This document shows, in pieces, positions 25,124 to 34,685 of a stretch of DNA of 64,000 bases. Origin of the DNA: Chromobacterium sp. ATCC 53434 (GTDB lineage: Bacteria; Pseudomonadota; Gammaproteobacteria; Burkholderiales; Chromobacteriaceae). The stretch lies in assembly GCF_002848345.1 (NCBI RefSeq), contig NZ_CP025429.1, forward strand, positions 1,984,001 to 2,048,000, written 5' to 3'. The notes under the pieces were generated by a model that was not told the origin of the DNA, ran no database searches, and saw nothing but the letters and a program-made list of their open reading frames with translations. Each line of letters opens with the position of its first letter. Position 1 is the first letter of the stretch. A program made the translations under genes and the position numbers.

Positions 25124-27298
25124 TCATCGCGCGGCGCCTTGGCGCGGCTTCGGCCGCAAGGAGGCGCCGCGCACCTCGAATTTCACCGCCTCGACCACCT
25201 TGCCGTCGCCGCCGCGCAACTCCAGCCTGTGCCGGCCCGGCCACGGAAACCAAGCCAGCGCGATGCCGCTTCCCAGTTTTTTCCCGTCCAGCCACCATTG
25301 CGGCCTGGCGACGCCGCGCGCGCGCAGCACCAGGCGTTGATTGGCCGGCGGAATGTCCGGGTCGAGCGCGAACACGCTGCCGTCCACCGGCGCGGCGATG
25401 CCCGGCGCCAGGCCGGCGGCGCCGCCTTTCTGAGGCACGATCAGCGCGCGTTCGGTGCCGGCCAGGAACCATTCGGTTCGCGGCGCCGCCGTCTCGCCCT
25501 GATAGCGCACCCGCTGCCGCACTAGGCCGGGCGGCGGCGCCGGCGGCGTCGAGGCCGGTGCAGACTGCTGGGCGCGGTCCAGCACCGTCTGCCACACCGG
25601 GGCCGCGCCGTGCATGCCGGACACGTCCCACATCGGTTCGCCGCCGGCGTTGCCCACCCAGCTCGCCACGGTGAAGCGGCGCGAGAAGCCGACCGCCCAG
25701 TTGTCGCGCATATCCTTGCTGGTGCCGGTCTTCACCGCGCTCCAGTAGCGGGTGGACAGCGCGCTTTCGAGGCCGAAGGTCAGCGCGCGGGCGGTGCGGT
25801 CGGACAGGATGTCGGCGATGATGAAGCTGCTGGCGGGGTCCAGCAGCCGCGCCGGCGTCGGCGCGGCGTCGGCCAGCGTCCAGCGCGGCGCGGAGGCCAG
25901 GCCCTGATTGGCCAGCGTGCGGTAGGCGTTGGCCAGGTCCAGCAGGCGGATGTCGGCGGCGCCCAGCGCCAGACTGTAGCCGTAGTAGTCGCCGTCCTCG
26001 GTCAGGCTGGAGAAGCCCAGCTTGACCAGGCGGTCGCGCAGCGCGTTGGGGCCGACCATCGCTATCGCGCGCACCGCCGGGATGTTCAGCGACGAGGCCA
26101 GCGCGGTGCGCGCCGGCACCAGACCCTTGAAATCCTTGGAGTAGTTTTGCGGCGCGTACAGGCCGGCGCCGGTCTGCAGATCCAGCGGGCTGTCGTCCAG
26201 CAGCGAGGCGGCGGTCAGATAACGTTTTTCCAGCGCCAGCTGGTACAGGAACGGTTTCAGCGTCGAGCCGGCCTGGCGCAAGGCGGTGACGCCGTCGACC
26301 TGGGCGGCGTTGGACAGGCCGCGGCCGCTGGAGCCGACCCAGGCCAGGATGTCGCCGCTCCGGTTGTCCAGCACCACCAGCGCGCCATCCTGCACATTGC
26401 GCTGCGACAAGGCCGCCAGGTGGCGGCGCAGCGCGGCGGCGGCGAAGCGCTGCAGCGGCAGGTCCAGCGTGGTGCGTATCCTGTCGCCGGCCGCCAGACG
26501 GCGGCTCTGCAGCAGCTTCTGCGCGAAATGCGGCGCGTCCTGCTCGGCCAGCGGATTGGCGGCGCGGCTCCTGGCCAGCGCCTGGGTGGTATGGACGCCG
26601 ATCACGCCGCAGTCGGGTTTGCGCCCCATGTCCTGCAGGATGCGGCAGGCGCGGGCGGCCACCCGGTCCGGCGCGGCGTTGGGCGCGCGCACCAAGGCCA
26701 CCGCGATGGCCGATTCTTCCAGATTCAAGCCGGCCGGCAGTTTGCCGAACAAGGTGGACGACAGCGCCGACAGGCCGACCAGCTCGCCGCGGAAGCCGAC
26801 CAGGTTCAGATAGGCCTCCAGTATCTGGGCCTTGGTCCAGTGCTTCTCCAGCCAGCCGGCGGACCAGCTCTGGCCCATCTTCTGCCACAGGCTGCGCCCG
26901 CCGCTGCCCGCTTTCAGATCGTCGTCCAAGAGGCCGGCCAGCTGCATCGTCAGCGTCGACGCGCCGCGGGTGCGGCTGTTCCACAGATTGCCCCAGGCCG
27001 CCGCCGCGACGCCGGACCAGTCGACGCCGCTGTGCTCGTAGAAGCGCCTGTCCTCGGACAGCACCAAGGCGTGACGGAAGGCAGGCGAGGTGTCGGCCAG
27101 GCCCACCCAGTCCATGCGCCGCGCCTGTTTGTCGACACGGATGCGCTGCAGCACCTGGCCGTGCCGATCCAGCAGCACCGCGTCCGACGGCTTCCAGCCG
27201 GCCTTGACCTGCTGGAAGCTGGGCTGGCTCCAGGCGGGGGCGGACAGGACGGCGAGGACGATGACGAGGATGCTGGATTTGATCACTGCTTTTCTCAT
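25124..27298 (-). CDS. pbpC: Penicillin-binding protein 1C, bifunctional peptidoglycan synthase
   Basis: A 724-residue class A PBP anchored or exported by an N-terminal hydrophobic segment (about 7-25). The glycosyltransferase domain (about 55-230) has the catalytic Glu motif LSEDRRFYEHSGVD, GASTLTMQLA and KAQILEAYLNL. The transpeptidase domain shows STLK (GSTLKPFL), SLN (ASSLNIPA) and KTGTS. The C-terminal BiPBP-type beta domain (about 620-724) is typical of PbpC. In many proteobacteria pbpC is adjacent to the alpha-2-macroglobulin gene yfhM; here a HIT gene and an AT-rich solute-binding gene lie between them. The ATG at 27298 gives a normal PbpC N-terminus. Confidence 0.93.
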   Translation of the reverse strand: MRKAVIKSSILVIVLAVLSAPAWSQPSFQQVKAGWKPSDAVLLDRHGQVLQRIRVDKQARRMDWVGLADTSPAFRHALVLSEDRRFYEHSGVDWSGVAAAAWGNLWNSRTRGASTLTMQLAGLLDDDLKAGSGGRSLWQKMGQSWSAGWLEKHWTKAQILEAYLNLVGFRGELVGLSALSSTLFGKLPAGLNLEESAIAVALVRAPNAAPDRVAARACRILQDMGRKPDCGVIGVHTTQALARSRAANPLAEQDAPHFAQKLLQSRRLAAGDRIRTTLDLPLQRFAAAALRRHLAALSQRNVQDGALVVLDNRSGDILAWVGSSGRGLSNAAQVDGVTALRQAGSTLKPFLYQLALEKRYLTAASLLDDSPLDLQTGAGLYAPQNYSKDFKGLVPARTALASSLNIPAVRAIAMVGPNALRDRLVKLGFSSLTEDGDYYGYSLALGAADIRLLDLANAYRTLANQGLASAPRWTLADAAPTPARLLDPASSFIIADILSDRTARALTFGLESALSTRYWSAVKTGTSKDMRDNWAVGFSRRFTVASWVGNAGGEPMWDVSGMHGAAPVWQTVLDRAQQSAPASTPPAPPPGLVRQRVRYQGETAAPRTEWFLAGTERALIVPQKGGAAGLAPGIAAPVDGSVFALDPDIPPANQRLVLRARGVARPQWWLDGKKLGSGIALAWFPWPGRHRLELRGGDGKVVEAVKFEVRGASLRPKPRQGAAR

Positions 27299-27525
27299 GG
27301 GCTGTGTGGATCGATGCTCGGTGGAGTGGTTCCGTTTGCGAGAGGTATTGTCGCAAAGTTGCGGCAAGATGTACCGCGTGGATTATCGATATGGACCGCC
27401 TCCTGACGTTTTTGCTGCTGTCCGCATGCTTTTCTTTGCATGAAACGGTGTGCCGCGTCACTGAGGCGGCTACTGGGCGAAAGAAAGGGATTGTGCGACA
27501 GAGCCTGTATTTTCGCTTACTTTTT

Positions 27526-27534
27526 GCTATACAT
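27526..27534 (+). promoter_or_regulatory. Candidate extended -10 promoter of the solute-binding gene
   Basis: TGCTATACA forms an extended -10 element 39 nt before the GTG start at 27574, in an AT-rich stretch between pbpC and the solute-binding gene. No good -35 box is seen, as is allowed for extended -10 promoters. Confidence 0.35.
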
Positions 27535-27573
27535 CATTGCATTATTTTGTGCGGCTTTGTGGTTGGAGTCGAT

Positions 27574-28473
27574 GTGAAAACAAAACTCATTCTTTTTTTG
27601 TCCACATTGTCGATGGCTGCGAGCGCGCAAGTGCTTGTTATTGAATATCCAAGGCCGGAATCCAGTGGAGACAAGCGATATACCGAATACTATTGGGATG
27701 TCTTGAGATTGGCAATGAGTAGGACGCGAAGCAAGTTTGGCGAATACGCAATACGCGAATCTTTGATCGATATGAATGAAAAAAGGACCAAGAAACTAAT
27801 AGAGCTTGGCGCTGATGGTGTTGATATCATGGTGCATGGGAATATTTCATCTTGGGGCGTCAAGCTGAATTCGATTCAATTTCCTCTAGATAAGGGTGTT
27901 CTTGGATATAGAATATTTCTGTTGCGTAAGGATAAGTGCGAAGAGATGCTGGCGAAGTCCAGTAATGACTTGAAAAGTTACACCATAGGACAGGGCAGCG
28001 GTTGGGAGGATATAGAGATATTGCGGGATGGGGGATTTCGCGCCGTTGATGGCGGTAGCTATGAAAATCTGTTCAAGATGCTGAGTGAGGGGCGGTTTGA
28101 TTTATTCTCCAGAGGTGTGAATGAAATTAAAAATGAGCTGGATTGGAATAGAAATACTTATCCGAATTTGACGATTGAGCCCCGGTATGCAATCTATTAC
28201 CCATTGGCTCGATATTTTTATGTTGCAAGAACAAGCAAGGGTGCGGAGATTAAAAAAAGACTTTTATATGGCCTTGATCGGATAAGCAAGGATGGGAGTC
28301 TGGATGCATTGTTTAATGAGAGAATTGTTCCGACCATTAGTGATTTGCATATCGGCTCAAGAGAGATATTTTACATAAAAAATCGTTTTATATCGGATCA
28401 GGATAGCAAGATTTTAAATGAAAAATTATTCAGGCCCGCCCGCGAGGCCACAAGTAAATTTCAGTGCGAATGA
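27574..28473 (+). CDS. Periplasmic solute-binding-like protein (family 3 fold)
   Basis: A 299-residue exported protein with a signal peptide ending at about residue 18 (SMAASA|QVLV). The mature part resembles extracellular solute-binding family 3 proteins without a transporter: YYWDVLRLAM near the start, DIMVHG, GYRIFLLRKDK, the YTIGQGSGWED hinge region and ARYFYVARTSKGAEI. The specific ligand is unknown. The GTG start is decided by GGAG at 27565-27568. Codon use is strikingly AT-rich (many AAA, AAT, ATA) against GC-rich neighbours, and orientation is opposite to pbpC, HIT and A2M genes around it, which points to horizontal acquisition. Confidence 0.75.
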   Translation: MKTKLILFLSTLSMAASAQVLVIEYPRPESSGDKRYTEYYWDVLRLAMSRTRSKFGEYAIRESLIDMNEKRTKKLIELGADGVDIMVHGNISSWGVKLNSIQFPLDKGVLGYRIFLLRKDKCEEMLAKSSNDLKSYTIGQGSGWEDIEILRDGGFRAVDGGSYENLFKMLSEGRFDLFSRGVNEIKNELDWNRNTYPNLTIEPRYAIYYPLARYFYVARTSKGAEIKKRLLYGLDRISKDGSLDALFNERIVPTISDLHIGSREIFYIKNRFISDQDSKILNEKLFRPAREATSKFQCE

Positions 28474-28490
28474 AATGGCGGTCGAGACTT

Positions 28491-28943
28491 TCAGGCTTGA
28501 TCCGGCGGCCGAGCCCGCTCCAGTGCCTCATGCCTGCCTATCGCGTCTCTCAACGCCCTTGCCGTGACCTCCAGCCCGTGCGCCCGCGGCGCGGCGGCTT
28601 CCTCCGAATAGAATGCCGCGAATGGACGATCCGCGCGCCTGGGCACGACGTGCAGGTGGAAGTGGCCGAGCTCGTTGAAGACGCCGCCGTTCTGGCAGAC
28701 GGTGATGCCGTCCGGGTGGTACAGCAGCTTGACGGCGCGGGAGACCAGCCCGGCCGCGGCCATGACGGCCGCCGCCTGGGCGGGGTCCAGTTCCTCCAGC
28801 TCGACGACATGCCGTTTCGGCACGATCAGCGTGTGCCCTTCGCCGAAGGGTTCGTGATCGAGGAAGCACGCCACGTGTTCGTTCTCGTAGACCATGTGCG
28901 CGGCTTCGCCGCCGTTCGCCAGTGCGCAGCCCAGACACGCCAT
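28491..28943 (-). CDS. HIT family nucleotide-binding protein
   Basis: A 150-residue histidine-triad protein that hydrolyses or transfers nucleotidyl groups from AMP- or dinucleotide-type substrates. The active-site motif reads GHFHLHVVPR, with the catalytic middle His. Upstream, CLGCALANG provides two Cys near the N-terminus, as in zinc-binding HIT proteins, and FLDHEPFGEGHTLIVPKRHV is the conserved beta hairpin. A GGGAGAG ribosome site precedes ATG 28943. It is transcribed toward the oppositely oriented solute-binding gene. A strong hairpin isolates it from the upstream macroglobulin gene. Confidence 0.9.
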   Translation of the reverse strand: MACLGCALANGGEAAHMVYENEHVACFLDHEPFGEGHTLIVPKRHVVELEELDPAQAAAVMAAAGLVSRAVKLLYHPDGITVCQNGGVFNELGHFHLHVVPRRADRPFAAFYSEEAAAPRAHGLEVTARALRDAIGRHEALERARPPDQA

Positions 28944-28966
28944 CTTTCTCTCCCGCTTCGATAAAA

Positions 28967-29000
28967 CGCGGCCTCTCCCCGGCGCCGGGGAGAGGCCGCG
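28967..29000 (-). terminator. Intrinsic terminator of the alpha-2-macroglobulin gene
   Basis: A perfect 34-nt palindrome (17-bp arms CGCGGCCTCTCCCCGGC and its complement) lies 3 bp beyond the macroglobulin stop. Read on the minus strand it is followed by TTTTATCG, a short U-tract. It separates that gene from the HIT gene downstream. Confidence 0.75.
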
Positions 29001-29003
29001 CGA

Positions 29004-32000
29004 TCACTTGCCGTCCGTCACCTTGAACGCCGCGTTCGGCAGCATGCCGAACACGTCCGGCGCGTACATCGCCTCGACGCGGGTCGGCGGCAGTCTGAAC
29101 GTGCCCGGATTGTTCAACCGCATCGTGTATTCCACCTTCAGTTCGCCGCGCGGCACATAGCTGTAGTAGGCGCGGTAGCCGGAGAAGCGGCGTTCGATGT
29201 AGTCGGCGTAGTCGCCGCCGTTGCCGGATTTGGCGTCTATCGCCGAGTCGCGGCCCAGGCCGCCGCCCTGTATCGCCGCGCCGGCCGGGATCGGGTCGTC
29301 CACCACCACCCAGCTCATATCGCTCTGGGCGCGGATTTCCAGCGTCACCTTGACCACGTCGCCGGGCTGGTACTGGCCGGCCACCTTCTGGCTGACCGGC
29401 GTCAGCGTCTTCTTGACGCTGTAGCCGGCGTAGCGCGGCGCCTTCAGCGGGATGGCGGCCTCGGCCTGGACGGTGGCCCACGGCGCGCCGGCGCCGGCGT
29501 GCTTCAGTTGCAGGCTGCCGGCGTTGCCGGCCGGCCATGGCAGCAGGCCCAGCAGCTGGACGCCTTCCTGCGGCCAGGCGAGGCCGAGGCTGGACTTGCC
29601 GAGGACGGCGCCGGTCCGGCCGGTCACCGGCACGGTTTCGAATTGGCGCGAGAACTGCGCCGTCGCCAGCGATCCCCACAGATTGGCGGTGGTCGTGCCC
29701 CAGTGGCCCTTTTGCTGGCGGGCCAGCAGGCCGGTCAGCAGCCGCGGCATGTCGGCCTGCCAGTCCGGCAGCTTGCGCACGGCCAAGAGCAGCTTGGCGG
29801 CGTTGACGTCGGCCGAGCCCATCAGCCACCAGGCGTAGTCGTCGACCTCGGTGCTGAAGCCCATCTTCGTGCCTTGATAAGTCAGGCGGGCGCGCAGCAG
29901 ATTGGACGCCTCGGCGGCGCGGGCGGCGCGCTGCGGGATGTCGGCCGCGCGGCCCAGCAGCGACAGCCAGTCCACCAGCATCGCGGTGCTCATCTTCTGC
30001 GGGTTAAGCTCCAGCACGTCCAGCATCGCCGGGCGGAAGCGGCCGTAGCGCGACAGCGCCTCCATCGCCGCCAGCCGGCGCGCGTCGGCGTCCTGGCGGC
30101 TGGTGGGCAGCTCGCGTTTCAGCCGGCCTTCGACGAAGGCCGACAGGCCGTCCAGCATCTTGCCGCGCGGACCTTCCGGCATCTCGACGCCGGCCTCGTT
30201 GGCGGCCGCCAGCAGATAGCTGCTCAGCACGTCGCTGCCGCGGTCCGGCGCGCCCTCGCCGAGCGGGAAGTAGGCGGCCAGGCCGTTGCCGTCCAGATAC
30301 AGCGGCAGCTCGCCCATCAGCTGATTCCAGCGCTTGCCGTCGGACAGGCCGATGGCGACCGAGCTCCTCTGTTCCAGGCAGGCGTACGGATAGTCCTCGA
30401 ACCAGCGCCTGACGCCGGGCAGGCTGTTGCCCAGCCTGGCCTGCAGGCTGACGCGTATGCCGCCGCGGCCGGGCAGCGCGCCCGGCGGCATCGCCACCGG
30501 GATGGCCAGCTCCGGCGACACGCGCTGCAGCGTGGCCTGTTCCACCGTCACCGGCACCGCCGGATCGATCTGCTGGACGATGGCCAGCTTGTCGGCGGCC
30601 TTGCCGTCCACCTGCTGGGCGGCGAAGGTCCATTTCAGTTCCTTGACGCCGTCCGGCACGGTGACCGGCCAGGCGATCAGCCGCGCCTCGCCGACCGGCA
30701 GGCTGATTTCGCGCGCAGGCAGCGCCGGCAGGCCGGGCGCGCCGGCCGACACCTTGACCTTCAGCGGCTTCTCGCCGCCGTTGAGCACGGTGACGCCGGC
30801 CTGGAACTGGTCGCCCTCGCGCGCCAGCGGCGGAATGCCGGACGTCAGCTGCAGGTCTTGCGTCACGTTGAAGCCGGCCTCGCCGGTGCCGAACATGTCA
30901 TTGCCGACATCGGCCACCGCCACCAGGCGGAAACGGGTCAGCGCGTCGTTGATCGGCACTTTGACGCGGGCGCCGCCGTCGGCGTCCAGCGTCACGCGCG
31001 GCAGCCAGACCAGCAGGGTGTCCAGCAGTTCGCGCGTCGGCGCCTTGCCGCCGCCGCCGCCGGGCGGCAGCGACTTGCGGCCGTAATGGCGCTTGCCGAC
31101 GACTTCCAGCTGGGCGGTGGCGGTCTCGACGCCGTAGCTGTGGCGCTGGTACATCGCCTGCATCAGCTCCCAGCTGTGGTTGGGTTGCAGTTCCAGCAGC
31201 GCCTCGTCGACGGCGGCGAAGGCCACTTCGGTGCCGGCCGGCGCCGGCTTGCCGCCCGGCAGCTTGACCTGGATGGCGACGTCGGCGGTTTCGCGTATGC
31301 CGTAGCTCTTCTTCGCCGGCGTCACCGTCACGTCCAGCCGCTTGGCGGCGTCGCCGACCTGGATTTCGGCGATGCCGTACTTGAAGGCCGGCCGCGACAG
31401 ATCGACCAGCGCCGTCGGCGGCGCGTAGTCGCCGCCCTCGTGCCAGTAGGCATCCCACCATTCGGACGGGCTCTTCCAGCCCCAGGTGAAGAAGGAATAC
31501 CACGGCACGTCGCGGACCCGGCCGCGCACCGCCAGCACCGACACATAGACATTGGGCGTCCAGTCGGGGCCGACCTTCAGTTCTATCGTCGGGTTCTTGC
31601 CCTCCAGCTCGACGACGCGGGTCTCGAGTATGCCCTCGCGTTCGATGGCCAGCCAGGCGGTGGCCTTGCGGAACGGCATCCGCACCTGGAAGCGGGCGGT
31701 CTCGCCGGGCAGGTAGCCGGTCTTCTCCGGCAGCACGTCGATGCGGTCGTTATTGTCGACGTCGAACCACAGCTCGTCCTGGCGGCTGACCCATACCGAC
31801 TGCGCCGAGCGGGCGACATTGCCCTTGTCGTCGGCGGCCTCGGCGATCAACTCCATGTCGCCGGGGTCCTTCAGATTGATGTCGCAGAATACCAGGCCGC
31901 GGCCGTCGGTGGTGCCGCTGCACACCTTGCCGCGCTCGTCGGTCTCCTTGTTGTGGTCCCAGGCGTAGAAGCCGCCGACCAGCCGCTTGCGGCTGGACAG

Positions 32001-34685
32001 GTAGCGGTGCTCGCGCAGGCTCACCTTGACGTCCTTGCCGGCGACGGGCTTGCCGGCGGTGTCCAGCACCACGGCCTTCAGCCGCAGCGCGCGGCCGGCG
32101 GTGATCCAGCTGTCGACGCTGACGCCGACCTGGAAGGCGGCCGGCCACAGCGGCAGGCGGCGGGTGATGGTCTGGGTCTCGCCGTTGGGGTCGCGGTAGG
32201 CGGCCTCGGTCACCAGATCGTAGCGGCGGTCCAGTTTCGGCAGCTTGTCGACGACGGCCTTGCCGTTGCCGTTGGCGTCCAGCTTCAGCGCCGCCTTGTC
32301 CAGCAGCACCTTGCCGTCCAGCGAGGCCTCGCTGTTCTCGCGGCCGCGCTGCGGCGGCGAGAAGCTGAAGTCGTCGTAGCCCTTGATACGGGTGTAGGCG
32401 TCGGCCAGCATCGCGCTGACCTCCACCGGCCAGTCTTTGGCCGGGCCGCCGTTGCCCCAGGACATCGACACATTGAGCGGCACCGTCTGGGCGCCGATAT
32501 TGGCGCCCTTGGCGGTGAAGATGCGGCCGGTCATCACCGGCAGGCGGAATTCCTCGACGCGGAAGCCGCCGCTGCGCAGCGAATAGCCGTCCAGCTCCGG
32601 GCTGGCCGGCTTGCCCTGATCGGCCGAACCGCGCGTGCCCTTGCGTTCCAGGTACAGCGTGTATTCGCCGAGCTTGGCCTCTTTCGGCAGCGCGTAGCTG
32701 CTTTCGGCGTAGCGGCCGGCCCGCCAGGTCAGCGGCAGGCTGACTTCGTCGCCGCTGCCGTCGTGGACGATGCGCAACTGCTGCGGCAACTGGCTCGGTT
32801 TCAGCTGACCCAGCCCCTTGCCGGCCTGCACGCGCAGCAGATGCTTCATCGACACCGTCTCGCCGGCGCGGAACAGCGCGCGGTCCAGTATCGTGTGGGC
32901 CAGGATGGCCGGGCTGTCGGACAGGCCCTGGGTCGGGAAGGGGAAGCGCCACGATTCTATGCCGCGGTTCCAGCCGGAGCGGACGAAGGACACGTCCTCG
33001 TTGCCCTGCGCGTCCTTGGCGCGGGCGGTGACGAACAGGCCGGACAATTCCTCGTCGCCGCAGTCGCCGCCGGAGGACAGTTGGCTCTTGATCGGCGCGA
33101 CGCCGTTGTCGCCGGTCTTGCCGCTCCACAGCGCCTGGCCCTTGCAGTCGTAGACGGCGACGCGGGCGCCGGGCACCGGCTTGCCCTTGTCCAGCGTGGT
33201 GACCCAGACGGCGGCGTTCTCGCCGGAGCGCTTCAGGTGCACCGCCATATTGGTGACCAGCGCGGCGGTGCGCACATACATCGGCTTGTCGGCGCCGAGC
33301 AGCGATTTGCCCAGCAGGCGCGACGACACCTCCACCACGTAGAGGCCGGGCTTGGGCAGCGGGATGCCGACGACCTCGAACGGCCATTGGCCGTTCTTGT
33401 CCGGCTGCGTCGGCAGCTTCAGCGGCACGGCGTCGCGGTTCTTGGCCAGCAGCGACACGCGCCGGCTCTCGATGGTCTTGTCCTTGCCGGCCGGCAGATT
33501 GCTCTCATGATAGCGCTGGACCTTGGCCAGCCACTGCATCATGTCGGCGTCGCCGCTCAGGCGCAGCGCCTGGCCGCCGAGCTGCACCGACTGGATCTTC
33601 AGATTGCCCTCGACGCCGCGCAGCGTGATCGGCAGCGCCGCGTCCGGGCCGGCTTCTATGATGCCGAACGGCGCGGCGGAGAACTTGGCCAGCGGCGGGT
33701 AGTCGGCGGTCTTGATCGCCAGCGGGAAGCGGCCGGCATTGGTCAGCGGCCGGCCGACCTCGTCGCGCAAGTCCTCGGGCAGCTTCAGCGTCAGCGCGGC
33801 CAGCGGCGGAAACGGCGGCGCGAAGCTGACGCTGTCCAGCGGTTCGCCCTTGCTGTGCTGCGGGGCCTCGGGCGCGCGTTCGGCGCCGCCGCCGGCCAGC
33901 CGTATCGCCAGCGCCTGCTTCTCCGGCACCGGCGAGCTGAAGTTCAGCGTGATCGGTTTGAACGGGATGCAGGCGCCCTTGGCGTTCTCGCGCTGGCAGC
34001 TCATCGCGGCGCTGAAGGCCGGACGCACCTGATAATCCTGCTTGTCCGGCTGGCTGGCGCCGCGCAGATGGACCAGGGCCAGCTTGCTGTCCGGCGCCAG
34101 CCGCTGGGCGCAGCGCACGGTCAGCACGCGGGCGGCGTCCTTTTGCAGATCCAGATGCTTGAGCAGCGCGGCGCGGTCGGCGGCGGGCAGCGTCTGCGCC
34201 GGGATGCGCTCGGCCAGGCTGGACGACTGGCAGTACAGCGACGACGGCGAGACGCCGGTCGCGTTGAAGCGCAGCACGAAGGCCTGGTCCTCCTCGATGC
34301 GGCCGTCCGATGGCCAGCTGCGCTCGACGATGGGCTGGCCGGTGAAGAAGCGGAAGGCCGCGCCGCCCACCGCCTCGCCCTGCAGGTCCTTCAGACCAGG
34401 CTTCGGGTTGAAGCGGCAGTCGGTATTGGCCGACGGCGTGTCGGGCAGATCCAGCACCCAGGTCTTGTCGTCCACCCAGTGGCTCTTGCCTTTCAGGCGG
34501 CAGCTCCAGCTGAACGGCGCCGGCGCCGCGCTGTTGCCCAGCGCGATCATGCTGCTGGAGAAGGTGGCGCGCACCTGGCGCACTTCTTTCACCTCGCCCT
34601 GCGGGCTGAAGGTGACGACCCCGGCGGCGGCGGCCGGAACGGCGAGCGCGGCGAGGAGCAGGCAGTGGCGGAGCGGTGTTTTCAT
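29004..34685 (-). CDS. Bacterial alpha-2-macroglobulin with thioester motif
   Basis: A very large exported protein of 1893 residues that traps foreign proteases at the envelope and is the usual partner of PbpC. A signal peptide spans about residues 1-20 (MKTPLRHCLLLAALAVPAAAA). No lipobox is present, so unlike E. coli YfhM it is probably soluble in the periplasm. MG-type beta domains precede the bait region and the thioester motif CLEQ, with Cys1436, lies in the alpha-helical thioester domain (YPYACLEQRSS). The C-terminal receptor-like beta domain ends with RLPPTRVEAMYAPDVFG. The length exceeds the 1650 residues of YfhM. The mRNA ends at a strong terminator before the HIT gene. Confidence 0.92.
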   Translation of the reverse strand: MKTPLRHCLLLAALAVPAAAAGVVTFSPQGEVKEVRQVRATFSSSMIALGNSAAPAPFSWSCRLKGKSHWVDDKTWVLDLPDTPSANTDCRFNPKPGLKDLQGEAVGGAAFRFFTGQPIVERSWPSDGRIEEDQAFVLRFNATGVSPSSLYCQSSSLAERIPAQTLPAADRAALLKHLDLQKDAARVLTVRCAQRLAPDSKLALVHLRGASQPDKQDYQVRPAFSAAMSCQRENAKGACIPFKPITLNFSSPVPEKQALAIRLAGGGAERAPEAPQHSKGEPLDSVSFAPPFPPLAALTLKLPEDLRDEVGRPLTNAGRFPLAIKTADYPPLAKFSAAPFGIIEAGPDAALPITLRGVEGNLKIQSVQLGGQALRLSGDADMMQWLAKVQRYHESNLPAGKDKTIESRRVSLLAKNRDAVPLKLPTQPDKNGQWPFEVVGIPLPKPGLYVVEVSSRLLGKSLLGADKPMYVRTAALVTNMAVHLKRSGENAAVWVTTLDKGKPVPGARVAVYDCKGQALWSGKTGDNGVAPIKSQLSSGGDCGDEELSGLFVTARAKDAQGNEDVSFVRSGWNRGIESWRFPFPTQGLSDSPAILAHTILDRALFRAGETVSMKHLLRVQAGKGLGQLKPSQLPQQLRIVHDGSGDEVSLPLTWRAGRYAESSYALPKEAKLGEYTLYLERKGTRGSADQGKPASPELDGYSLRSGGFRVEEFRLPVMTGRIFTAKGANIGAQTVPLNVSMSWGNGGPAKDWPVEVSAMLADAYTRIKGYDDFSFSPPQRGRENSEASLDGKVLLDKAALKLDANGNGKAVVDKLPKLDRRYDLVTEAAYRDPNGETQTITRRLPLWPAAFQVGVSVDSWITAGRALRLKAVVLDTAGKPVAGKDVKVSLREHRYLSSRKRLVGGFYAWDHNKETDERGKVCSGTTDGRGLVFCDINLKDPGDMELIAEAADDKGNVARSAQSVWVSRQDELWFDVDNNDRIDVLPEKTGYLPGETARFQVRMPFRKATAWLAIEREGILETRVVELEGKNPTIELKVGPDWTPNVYVSVLAVRGRVRDVPWYSFFTWGWKSPSEWWDAYWHEGGDYAPPTALVDLSRPAFKYGIAEIQVGDAAKRLDVTVTPAKKSYGIRETADVAIQVKLPGGKPAPAGTEVAFAAVDEALLELQPNHSWELMQAMYQRHSYGVETATAQLEVVGKRHYGRKSLPPGGGGGKAPTRELLDTLLVWLPRVTLDADGGARVKVPINDALTRFRLVAVADVGNDMFGTGEAGFNVTQDLQLTSGIPPLAREGDQFQAGVTVLNGGEKPLKVKVSAGAPGLPALPAREISLPVGEARLIAWPVTVPDGVKELKWTFAAQQVDGKAADKLAIVQQIDPAVPVTVEQATLQRVSPELAIPVAMPPGALPGRGGIRVSLQARLGNSLPGVRRWFEDYPYACLEQRSSVAIGLSDGKRWNQLMGELPLYLDGNGLAAYFPLGEGAPDRGSDVLSSYLLAAANEAGVEMPEGPRGKMLDGLSAFVEGRLKRELPTSRQDADARRLAAMEALSRYGRFRPAMLDVLELNPQKMSTAMLVDWLSLLGRAADIPQRAARAAEASNLLRARLTYQGTKMGFSTEVDDYAWWLMGSADVNAAKLLLAVRKLPDWQADMPRLLTGLLARQQKGHWGTTTANLWGSLATAQFSRQFETVPVTGRTGAVLGKSSLGLAWPQEGVQLLGLLPWPAGNAGSLQLKHAGAGAPWATVQAEAAIPLKAPRYAGYSVKKTLTPVSQKVAGQYQPGDVVKVTLEIRAQSDMSWVVVDDPIPAGAAIQGGGLGRDSAIDAKSGNGGDYADYIERRFSGYRAYYSYVPRGELKVEYTMRLNNPGTFRLPPTRVEAMYAPDVFGMLPNAAFKVTDGK

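Noticed and set aside
27500..27528. AGAGCCTGT followed by T-rich sequence, similar to the end of the repeat element
   Set aside because: Only the first nine bases match, with no second end nearby; too short to claim as another copy.
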